Source: Lepiota brunneoincarnata | Taxonomy: Eukaryota > Basidiomycota > Agaricomycetes > Agaricales > Agaricaceae | Assembly (NCBI GenBank): GCA_023014365.1 | Contig: JAEBUN010000009.1 | Coordinates: forward strand, 1,116,001-1,180,000 | DNA: 64,000 bases | Direction of reading: 5' to 3' | In this document: positions 22,381 to 31,067 of the stretch, piece after piece | How the letters are laid out: the number at the start of each line of letters is the position of its first letter | How positions within the stretch are numbered: position 1 is the first letter of the stretch | Program-made: the position numbers and the translations under genes | Notes under the pieces: model-generated | The model's database searches: none | The model's input: only the letters and a program-made list of their open reading frames with translations | Told to the model about the DNA's origin: nothing

Positions 22381-25300
22381 CCCGTGGCCATCACCGCCCT
22401 GATAGATTCAGGAGCCCAAGGGAACTTCATCTCCCACAAAATCATTGAATGACATGGTTATCAAACCAAACAGCTGGACCAACCAATTCCACTCAGTAAC
22501 GTTGACGGAACTAACAATCAACATGGCAAGATCCATGAATACATCAAAATCAGAACCATCATTGATGGAAGAGATTGCATGCTAGAAGCGTACGTCACAA
22601 ACACTGGTGAGAAAGACCTCATCATCGGATTTCCCTGGTTGGAACAATACAATCCCGACATCAACTGGAAGACCAAGACATTCTCTTGGAAACCCCAAAT
22701 CGATCACCAAGACTTTTCCAAACTCCTCAGAACTCTACGACGACCCGTCGAACTTAACTCCATCGCCATGGACATAATGGCTGGAAAAACCTCCCAACCC
22801 GAGGAAAACCCCGAAGAATATGTCAACTTATCAAATGTTGACCTAGACACCTTCTCTCTAGAAAGAGAAATGAACCCCATGCTTCTAACCCCATTAGAAG
22901 TAAATGCCAAAGCGACACACGCCACAACACTCCACAATGAACAACATAACCTGATAAAGTCGGCAAACCAAAAAGGAAAACAACCTGAATCAAACAAGGA
23001 ACCACCCGAGATTCCCCGGAGATTCACCCGATGGGCAAAAATATTCAACAAGAAAGCCTCCGAAAGATTCCCACCATCAAGAACATTCGATCACGAAATC
23101 GAACTAAAACCAACATTCGAAGCAAAATCAATGAAACCTTATCAAGTAGCACCTGCCGAAGAAAAAGCACTGAAGGAATTCATAGATGAAAACCTCTGAA
23201 AAGGTTACATCCGCCCCTCAAAATCCCCTATGGCATCACCCTTCTTTTTCATTGCCAAGAAAGGAGGAGACCTCTGACCCTGCCAAGACTATCGTTATCT
23301 AAATGATCACACCATCAAAAACGCTTACCCAATCCCCATGATTTCTTCTATCATGGATAAACTCAAAGGAGCTAAGTACTTCACTAAGCTTGATGTCTGC
23401 CTAGGATACAATAACGTCAGAATCAAAGATGGCGATCAATGGAAAGCAGCGTTCAAGACTCCTATGGGTCTTTTCGAACCGACTGTTATGTTTTTCGGAC
23501 TTTGCAACAGTCCCGCGACGTTCCAACACATGATGGACACGCTATTCTCCGAAATAATGGAGAAAGGAGGAATCATCATCTACATGGATGATATCCTAAT
23601 CTACAGTAAAACCCAGGAAGAAACTGACCGACTTACGGAAAAAGTACTGCAAATCCTGCAGGAAAACGACCTCTACCTCAAAACGGAGAAATGCAAGTTC
23701 AACAAACAATGACTCGAATACCTTGGCATGATCATCATGCCGGACGAGATCAAAATGGATCCCAGAAAACTCAAGGGAATAGAAGACTGGCCAGTACCAA
23801 AAACAGTCCGACACGTTCGAAAATTCATCGGATTTTGTAATTTCTATCGAAAGTTCATCCGCAGCTACTCCCACCACACAAAACCCCTGAACCAACTCCT
23901 TTCCAAATCAAACAAGTTCGAATGGAAAGAAGAACAACAGAAAGCGTTCGAAACACTCAAGAACGAATTCTTGAAGGAACCGGTACTCCTCATGCCCAAC
24001 TCCACAAAACCCTTCGAAATAGAAGCCGATGCTTCTAAATTTGCATCAGGAGCTGTCCTGTATCAATACAACATCAACGGAATATGGAAACCCGTATCAT
24101 TCTATTCAAAGACATTCGGACCAGCAGAATGCAACTACGACATCTATGACAGGGAACTCCTCGCTATTATCCGAGCCCTCGAAGAATGGCGCCACTACCT
24201 CCTTGGTAGTCCACACACTGTCCGTATCAGAACAGACCACCAAAACCTTACATACTGGCGTAAACCCCAGAAAATCAATCGCCGACAAGCACGATGGGTC
24301 CAGACCCTCGCTGATTACAACTTCAAATTAGAACACGTCCCAGGATCAAAGATCCCTGCACCAGACGCCCTATCAAGACGTCCAGACCACATCCCTGATG
24401 AGGATAACGATAACGAAGACATCACCATGCTCCCAAACAACCTCTTTGTCGCCACTGCTGACATAGAAGATCAAAACCTGATCACAATACTCCCAGAACA
24501 CCTCTTTATCGCCACCGTCAATATGAAACTCCAAGAAAGAATCACGGAATCACCCAAATATGACGCTAGAACCACTGAAGCGTTCAAACTCCTAAAAGAA
24601 ACCCACCCTAACGCCGCCGACAAAGACTTCGGAACAGTTCCGACCTCAAATAACCCACTCCTCACGTTCCAAGAGTGTGTCATCATTCCAGAAGACCTCC
24701 AACTCAGACGTGATGTCATCGCAAGATACCACGACCACCCCACACGTGGTCACCCTGGAGAACAGGAAACATACCGCCTCACCAAGAAAGAAGTATATTG
24801 GCCAGGAATGTCGACGTTCATAAAGAACTACGTCAAAGGCTGTCCAGAATGCCAGCAACACAAAATCATACGCAGACCAGACCACGCACCAACTCAACCG
24901 ATTCCACCATCATCTTCCAAATGCCCATTTGCACAGATCTCATGGGATCTTATCACTGGTCTACCACCTAGCGCCGGCCATAATGCGATATTGTCCGTGG
25001 TGGACCATGGCCTTATGAAGGGGGTAATTTTCATCCCAACATCAGATCGATCAAACGCCGACGACATCGGACGACTATTAATAGAAAAAGTCTTCATCAG
25101 ATTTGGACTACCTGACAAAATCATATCAGATCGAGACCCCAGATTCGCCGCCAACTCCCTCTGACAACTAGCCAAACATCTAAATATCCAACAAGCATTC
25201 TCAACTGCATACCATCCCCAGACAGATGGTTCCACCAAACGATACAACCAAGAAATCGAAACCTACCTCGCCATATACTGCACCAGAAACCCCCTTGACT

Positions 25301-26043
25301 GGTCAGAAACCCTCCCTATCGCCGAGTTCGCACACAACTCCAAAATACATGCCTCGAGGCAGAAATCCCCATTCGAACTAATCATGGGATACAACCCTCC
25401 ACCGATACCCACAGTAATGGAAACATCAAACTTTCCATCAGTAGACGAACGCATCAGACTCCTTGACGATGCCAGAAAAGAAGCACACGTGGCACATCAA
25501 CTCTCCGCCGATATTATGAAACAAAGAACCAGAAGAACTGTCAAACCCCTTGAAACACGTCAAAAAGTATGGCTAGAAGCCAAGAACCTCAAACTTCCCT
25601 TCATTTCCAACAAAATATCCCCAAAACAACTAGGACCCTTCCTTATCACAGAAGTCCTATCACCGCTCACCTACAAACTAAAACTTCCGATCAAATGGAA
25701 GATACATCCAATATTCCACAGAAACCTTCTAACTCCATACACCGAAACAGAAGCATACGGATCTCATCCGACCCCACCACCACCAGACATCATCAATGAA
25801 GAAGAAGAATACGAAATAGAAGCCATTCTAAATCACCGACAACACCGCGGAAAACTCCAATACTACGTCAAATGGAAAGGATACTCCCACACGGAGAACA
25901 AATGGATCACCGACAAAACACTTCATGAAAACGCCAAAGAATACTTGACCGAGTATAAAGAAGCTCATGGAATTCTCCAGAAAGAACAGGAACCCACCAG
26001 AACCAACCAAAGACAACTTCGCTCCCACACCAAACATACTTAA
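22381..26043 (+). pseudogene. Gyp-A pol: protease, RT, RNase H, integrase, chromodomain
   Basis: The frame runs through protease (ALIDSGAQGNFIS, 22,396), RT with [13 protein letters not shown] (about 23,570), RNase H (EIEADASKFASGAVL; DRELLAIIRAL; RTDHQNLTYW), integrase HHCC (HDHPTRGHPG ... CPECQQHK), DDE core (QISWDLITGLPP; IISDRDPRF) and chromodomain (LQYYVKWKGYSHTENKWI, about 25,855). TGA stops are at 22,450, 23,197, 23,275, 23,710 and 25,162, each where arginine is conserved; at 25,162 the decayed sister copy has CAA, the other CpG-decay product of CGA. The ancestral product of about 1,220 residues is recognisable throughout. Confidence 0.9.
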
Positions 26044-26045
26044 AG

Positions 26046-27170
26046 ATGCCCATGAACCTCGACCTCACTCGCCCCCAAACTACTCCCCCTTTTTCAACAA
26101 CACCTTCACCAACCTCCTCATCATCCTCCGTCGTCATCATAAACAATGCAAGCGTTGAACATACTACACTTCAAACAACTCCCGTTCCGGCCCCGTCTCC
26201 CTACACCCCCTCTCACACCTTCGCCGCAACATACGCCTCCCCCAGGGACGAGACCCCCGACCCCAACGACACCCCAGAACCAACAGCCGCCCCAGCCGCC
26301 TCCCTTAGATACCATACAGCTGGAGTACGATCATATGGACCAGATCACCCTTCTGACGGAGATCTGCGCGAGGCTGCCACCGACGGAGCCTTTACGACTA
26401 AATTGGAACACACTCCAATTTCAGAATACAACTGACAACTCTGGTACGACTATACCCACCACATACGACAGACTAAGGCTCTCGCTACTGCATACAATAC
26501 GCAACATGCCTGGGCAGAATCACTTGAGCGACTTCTCCGCTCAAGATCAGGCCTCATGTCCGAGGTGTCGAAGAACCTACCCAAACGAAATGAGGTACAT
26601 ACCTCGCAGCCCCCCACCACAACCATCCCCACCACTACCATGACGACCACTGCCACTATCATCACCACCATCCCCAGTAAGGGAAGAAAGCCCGCCAGTA
26701 TCAGAAATCCCTTCAGACTTCTCACCCCCACCAAGGACACCACCCACACCATCGCCAGTAACAACGTCCCGATTCGGAACTCCCCCAATCCCATTCACCC
26801 ACGAACCAACCCCCGAACCACCGACAGATCAGTCTGCATCCAATGTAGACACACAGGACACTGGGCCATGGATTGCCCCCAATTTGCCTGCCTCGGATGC
26901 AAGCAATATGCCCCAGGGCACTACTCATATGACTGCATCAAATACAGATGCCCCCACTGCGCTGTCTTCCAACCGCGCCATAAACGGACCGAATGCCCAA
27001 GTCGAAAGACTCGACACGCCCCCTACTCCAGAAATTCTACAACCTGTCCCTCGACCATTCCCACAACTCACCATCGATACATCGATCTCACCCACGACGA
27101 TTATTACGAGGAGTGTTACGACGACGTGGCCGAATCAAACATCACAGGAGAACCATGCGGTTCCTTCTGA
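26046..27170 (+). pseudogene. Gyp-A ORF3a, post-pol protein with three zinc knuckles
   Basis: Begins 3 bases after the pol stop and is open for 375 codons except one TGA at 26,433. N-terminal half is Pro/Ser/Thr-rich, followed by a charged helical block (ALATAYNTQHAWAESLERLL). Then come CIQCRHTGHWAMDC (CX2CX4HX4C), CLGCKQYAPGHYSYDC and CPHCAVFQPRHKRTEC (both CX2CX6HX4C). The end contains YIDLTHDD and AESNITGEP; the latter is shared with the Gyp-B protein. Not recognised as a standard Gypsy protein. A second Gag-like or nucleocapsid-like accessory protein is plausible. Confidence 0.75.
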
Positions 27171-27414
27171 AGCAAACCAAATCACCCCACCAGAAGAAAG
27201 AATTGAAAGTCCCCATTTCAGACGCCTTCTATATGACATCTTTTACCCAGGACAACCCCCATCCCCAGAAACCGCCACCATACTCGATCTTCACAGAACT
27301 CCCACTCCTACCTTCTCCCCCGTCATTCCCCCCAGGCCAGACTCCACCGACCTACCACAGATCGACTACTACGAACCAAACTACCTAGCCAAGTACCTGG
27401 AAGAAGGAAACTAA
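26884..27414 (+). CDS. Gyp-A ORF3b, +1 frame overlapping ORF3a
   Basis: Open for 176 codons in the +1 frame relative to ORF3a, and alone for the last 81 codons after ORF3a ends. The unique part looks protein-like (FRRLLYDIFYPGQPPSPE; TATILDLHRTP; DYYEPNYLAKYLEEGN). Gyp-B has the same arrangement in the same relative frame. It could be reached by frameshift, splicing or reinitiation. No function known. Confidence 0.5.
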   Translation: MPASDASNMPQGTTHMTASNTDAPTALSSNRAINGPNAQVERLDTPPTPEILQPVPRPFPQLTIDTSISPTTIITRSVTTTWPNQTSQENHAVPSEANQITPPEERIESPHFRRLLYDIFYPGQPPSPETATILDLHRTPTPTFSPVIPPRPDSTDLPQIDYYEPNYLAKYLEEGN

Positions 27415-27451
27415 CAAGTTGTATGGAAAACAACTCTAGAAACGGACCTAA

Positions 27452-27838
27452 TGTTATCAGAAACCACATCAGAAGGACGGTTACTTTTAGCTCACATTCA
27501 CATGTCACTATGAAACTATCAGTAGTGTACATCAGAAGGACTATTCTTAGTATATGCCTCATGTTTTCTTATCTCTGACTCACAGTTACCCCAGTCTGGA
27601 CTATTATAGTAGGAGTACAGCCACACTTAGAAGTATATAAGGATACAGTACAATACCTTGTATCCTTATCTTAGTGTTATACAGTTCTTGCCTCCTATAC
27701 CTCTTTGCCCTTAAAACCGGCTGGACTATAGTGCTCCGTCGTCTCCAAGTCACGCCTAGTAAGACAGGACCAAGTCTGTATAGACATCCTGTGTCGAACG
27801 CCGTGCTACTCAAGAGCAAACCCCTAACCCGGGTAACA
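27452..27838 (+). repeat. Gyp-A 3' LTR
   Basis: 387 bp, identical in length to the 5' LTR. Differences are five transitions (for example tacgcc/tatgcc and agcgaa/agcaaa). It is followed directly by the CCAAT duplication. Confidence 0.95.
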
Positions 27839-29000
27839 CCAATCAAAATTTCAATGGCTTTATCCACGACGATCCTCCAATCATAGGGGTCCTCTTCGCG
27901 TAAATCCTTCACAGTCAGTGCCGACCCATCGCTTGCAGTTCTACGCGCCCCGGTGATCGCTAATCTCGCATTGAGTACATCCTGGAACACTGAGTCCAGT
28001 GCGCTCGTAAATAACTCGACTAGTTCTTGGTTCGAGACTACCGCTGGCAACTTCAGACACTTCTCTGCTTCGAGAATGAATCGCCTTTTAAAGTCCAAGA
28101 CTTTATGCTCCTCATTCATCGCAATGCCTCTACCCTCTGCGCAGAGTTCCCTCAATCGTCGCACTGAGCCCTGCTCAGCTGCCACAGTCTTGGGATACTC
28201 TTTCTTCAATCTCTCCACGAAGCCTGTCCAGCTTCCTGCTGGGAACTCCGCAAAACTCATCCACTCTTCATGGATATCCTGGTCCACATATGACACTGCC
28301 CAATTTATCCTTTCTGCATCGTCCGTCGTCTTCATTATCGTGAAGAGCCATTCAAGCATCCAGAGATAATTTCTCAATGTCTGTGGTTTTGATGCATCCC
28401 ATCTGGGAGCATTATTGCTAAAGGGAATTGGCATACACTCGTGTCCCATTTTACTAGCTGTAGTCGTCGTAGATGGCATGGTTTGGTTTGTCTGTACAGT
28501 TGGAGTTGACTGTGATATCTGTGGTACTGTAGAGGCACCAGGAGGGTTCGTATGAAACGAGTTTTGGTTTGTAAACGCTAAGCTTAGCGTAGGAACGGTC
28601 TGACCATCCTGGCTTTCGGTGTGCAGAATATGTGCTATGTTGCGAGCTGAGGCTGGAAGCCTTATAGTAATTCTGGGAACAGTAGAGGTCGACGATGCGA
28701 CTTCTCTTGATACTGCAACCACTGAACCACTTGCTATGTTTGCAGCTAAAGAGTTAACGGGATCTTTTCGCTTTCGAGAGGTACTAGCGGCGATGAGGCC
28801 TTCAGAACCTTCTGGACAATTGGAATTCCAAGTAGTTCTCTGTTTTGGGGGGTCGACCTTCCTGAGACTGTTCTCGAAGGACGTGTTGGGTGACTTTACA
28901 GTCTTTGCTTGAACCTTTCTCTGCTTTGCAGGTGAAAGGCGGGCCAGTGTCCAAGTCTTTTGGTGTTTGTCTCGTGAAATTCAACTGAAAACCCCCCTTG

Positions 29001-29012
29001 CGGTGGGCTCCA
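29001..29012 (-). promoter_or_regulatory. Gyp-D tRNA-type primer-binding site
   Basis: TGGAGCCCACCG on the minus strand, two bases inside the 5' LTR. It begins with TGG, complementary to a tRNA CCA end. The priming tRNA cannot be named from here. This contrasts with the self-priming sites of Gyp-A, -B and -C. Confidence 0.7.
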
Positions 29013-29014
29013 GA

Positions 29015-30317
29015 TGAAAAGGTGGAGAAACTTTCGTTGTTTTAAATATAGATAGTGGGCTTGTTTTTACTAAGCTTAGCCGCAATTCGATAAGCTTAAG
29101 CTAATACAAGTGGAATGAGATAGATAATGAACAGTTTCGTCTTTTAGGGTGTTCTGGGGGTGTGTTCTGACAGCAAAATTCAAGAGAGTAGTGTTTTTAG
29201 AGGTTAACGAACAGCCGTTGAAGTTATCTTAGCCATACGGTGCAACAATGAAAGGACAATCCCTGCCAATTCAAAGCGCTGGGTCTCTGGTCTCTGGTCT
29301 CTGGTCTCTGAACTCTGGTCTCTGTCTCTGTCTCTGTCTCTAGCACTCTGGAACTCTAAACTCTAAACTCTGGTCTCTGTCTCTGTCTCTGGGTTGGTTG
29401 ACGACCGAAGAAATCACACTTAACGACACACACTAAATAGCCCTCTGAAACCGTTCTTGATCACGGCTCGCAGACTTGCGTGTGGAAGTGGGGGTGAGAC
29501 CTCTTGCTTCTTCACGAACAAGTGCAACTGTATTTATATTGTTTGGATACATACGAGAGATAGTAAATATGAAATAGAAAACAATAAGCTTAATTGTTAC
29601 AGGCACTGTAGAACATTTTGGAAGGTTCGGCAGCATTTCTACCTCACCCTGGGTTATGGGTTTTTCTCTGATTAACGAATGGCAATCCAGCCAGACGTGT
29701 TCCGTGCTTGTCTGCATTATTCTGCATCCACGCGAGCGTGTTAAGTTTCCGGATCAATTATGATCGGAATGTATAGCGGATGGACAATTCCTTGATCCGT
29801 TGTAATTAATCTCAGTTAAGTAGTATGCCAAAGTGCCGGGACCCCCAAAGCACTCGTTAATTAGGAGTCTTTGATATTTCTAGGGTTTTGGGCATCGGGT
29901 ATTGCCTCCCGAACGTTGGACGTTCCGTTCCGTGGTCCGGTCATCATTATTGAACTCGCTATAGACGTAATACGCCTGTGACAGCCGCTAGGTACATTCT
30001 TTTATGTTCAAACGCATTCGGGTTCATCAGAAAACTGCTCGTAAGGTCCCTTGATGCGACTGGGGTATACTCGATAGGCTATGTAGAGCCCTGAATCCCT
30101 CCGGAGAGCGTTCTGATAGCTTGGTTCACTAAGCTTAGTGATAATGAGCTGGTTTGAACACTTCCAAGGCTCGAATATCCTTAGTTCGGTCGAACTGGCT
30201 ACTATGGGATATAGTACCAATCCTCTATAGAGTTCTTTAATGATATAGCCAATGATTCTATGTAGAGAATTGTTCCGGAGTATGGAATTCAGGTATAGGC
30301 GTGAAATCGGCGTATCA
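29015..30317 (-). repeat. Gyp-D 5' LTR
   Basis: 1,303 bp with TG...CA ends, and the CCGT duplication follows at 30,318-30,321. It carries four TAAGCTTA palindromes (29,071, 29,091, 29,585, 30,130), matching those of the 3' LTR. Confidence 0.93.
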
Positions 30318-30707
30318 CCGTCACACCCCAAGCTGCGACAACCCACTTGTATGATGTTGGAAGAAATCGCTGTTTCAAGTGCCACCAAATTGGCCACTGG
30401 GCATACAGCTGCCCCTGATACACCTGTCGTCATTGTAACTGCTCTGTGCCAGGGCATTACATGCGGACCTGCCCCGTCTACCACCAGAACCAGCAAAATG
30501 CCACGCTTGAAAGGACAGCGCAATGCTATCCCAACACCTTTGGACGAATGTACAATATTATTGGTGACAGCCAATATAACAACTACGACTACGCCTACGA
30601 TGGTTACGGCTACAACTAGAGATGACTACTTCCACAACCTGCACCCAACACCCGTACCCTGCTGACTATTGACTTCGAAACAGAGTTTGAAGATTAGAAG
30701 GGGGTAA

Positions 30708-31062
30708 TGTTACCATTTTTCCCATTTATGCGTCCGTCCATCTATTTTTTGCTTATCACATGTCACCGCCCGCAGTCAGCGCCCAGTTATATTTATTTAT
30801 CACATGCCACAGCCCATCTATAGTTAGTTCTCCCTTGGCTTGTGATTCCCGTCCATCCACATGTGATTCTTTCTTTTATCACATGTCAGTTACTCTCAGT
30901 AGTATATATAGACCTAAGCATTACTTGTAATCCTTAGCTTTGTCTTGTTATACACCGTATTTGTTCCTGATCTTTGGCATCGCCTTAGACTTGCTTGCAC
31001 TACTCAATGGTTAACTTGTCGTTAATCGCATTGAGCCTTGCAGATGCCTAACCAGCATAACA
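30708..31062 (+). repeat. Gyp-C 3' LTR
   Basis: 355 bp, TGTTACC...CATAACA, preceded by a purine tract (agaagggggtaa). It contains TATATATAGA near 30,908 and the predicted RNA start AGCTTTGTCTT near 30,945. A diverged minus-strand copy lies at 45,056-45,398. Gyp-B pol sequence follows at 31,063. Confidence 0.85.
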
Positions 31063-31067
31063 ATCAC

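Larger units (their letters stand above)
19653..27838 (+). mobile_element. Gyp-A, complete chromodomain retrotransposon
   Basis: Length 8,186 bp with two 387-bp LTRs (TGTTATCA...GGGTAACA) and a perfect 5-bp duplication CCAAT (19,648-19,652 and 27,839-27,843) inside Gyp-D gag. The LTRs differ at five sites, all transitions, making it one of the younger insertions. Order: LTR, self-priming site, gag, protease, RT, RNase H, integrase, chromodomain, two overlapping post-pol ORFs, LTR. Seven in-frame stops make it inactive now. Confidence 0.95.
18777..28722 (-). pseudogene. Gyp-D gag, split by the nested Gyp-A element
   Basis: The N-terminal part runs from ATG 28,722 to about 27,844, with a Ty3-type capsid-like region (WMLEWLFTIMKTTDDAERINW; GFVERLKKEYPK). 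It is interrupted by Gyp-A (19,653-27,838, duplication CCAAT) and resumes at 19,652. There is a TGA near 19,637, then a coiled-coil region (VKRELQSLKQKFQDEV), a zinc knuckle CFYCWLLGHSWLFC (CX2CX4HX4C) and a C-terminal coiled coil (VEEEVRRLKQRMEMLE) ending at 18,777. It would form the particle and bind RNA. Two TAAGCTTA palindromes lie in the C-terminal coding part. Confidence 0.85.
7550..30137. repeat. Dispersed TAAGCTTA palindrome family of Gyp-D
   Basis: The 8-mer TAAGCTTA starts at 7550, 7570, 8064, 8609, 8923, 9861, 11712, 12313, 12354, 12901, 13177, 13637, 15053, 15218, 15411, 15464, 16004, 17212, 17588, 17709, 18866, 18938, 28579, 29071, 29091, 29585 and 30130. Eight of the 27 are in the LTRs and 19 are internal. 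About 0.2 would be expected by chance in 14 kb. I see none in the nested Gyp-A element or in host sequence. Many extend symmetrically, for example a perfect 16-bp palindrome at 28,575-28,590 and 14 bp at 8606-8619. Confidence 0.9.
7494..30317 (-). mobile_element. Gyp-D, 22.8-kb LTR retrotransposon with antisense cargo
   Basis: Two 1,303-bp LTRs in direct orientation bound the element, with matching outer flanks CCGT at 7490-7493 and 30,318-30,321. Read on the minus strand the order is 5' LTR, primer-binding site (29,012-29,001), gag, protease, RT, RNase H, integrase, two opposite-strand genes, polypurine tract (8805-8797) and 3' LTR. Subtracting the nested Gyp-A and Gyp-E insertions and their duplications leaves about 13.97 kb. 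The PR-RT-RH-IN order and protein motifs place it in Ty3/Gypsy; no chromodomain is seen. Gag, RT and integrase frames are broken, so it is inactive. Confidence 0.93.
6703..30619 (+). pseudogene. Gyp-C post-pol zinc-knuckle ORF (ORF3a), split by Gyp-D
   Basis: The frame runs from ATG 6703 to 7493, is interrupted by Gyp-D at CCGT, and resumes in frame at 30,322 to TAG 30,617. The first part is Pro/Ser/Thr-rich with one more ordered helical stretch (VCDGFFQLCKNLLCLRGLEQ). The second part carries CFKCHQIGHWAYSC (CX2CX4HX4C) and then CRHCNCSVPGHYMRTC (CX2CX6HX4C), ending in a Tyr/Asn/Gly-rich tail. Several TGA stops lie in the first part and one lies between the two knuckles. Equivalent ORFs follow pol in Gyp-A and Gyp-B. 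It looks like an accessory nucleic-acid-binding protein; its function is unknown. Confidence 0.75.
3827..31062 (+). mobile_element. Gyp-C retrotransposon, 5'-truncated and twice interrupted
   Basis: Third chromodomain Gypsy family. After removing a solo Gyp-D LTR (4896-6197) and the whole Gyp-D element (7494-30,317), the remainder joins into integrase, chromodomain, a post-pol zinc-knuckle ORF, a polypurine tract (agaagggggtaa) and a 355-bp 3' LTR. The 5' LTR, gag and RT are missing, with the deletion breakpoint at about 3826. The right end falls inside a Gyp-B pol gene, which places Gyp-C inside an older Gyp-B. Confidence 0.85.

Noticed and set aside
7494..30317. Reading the two Gyp-D LTR copies as independent solo LTRs
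   Set aside because: Same orientation, matching outer CCGT flanks, a primer-binding site and a polypurine tract at the inner edges, and restored ORF3a frame across the pair show one element.
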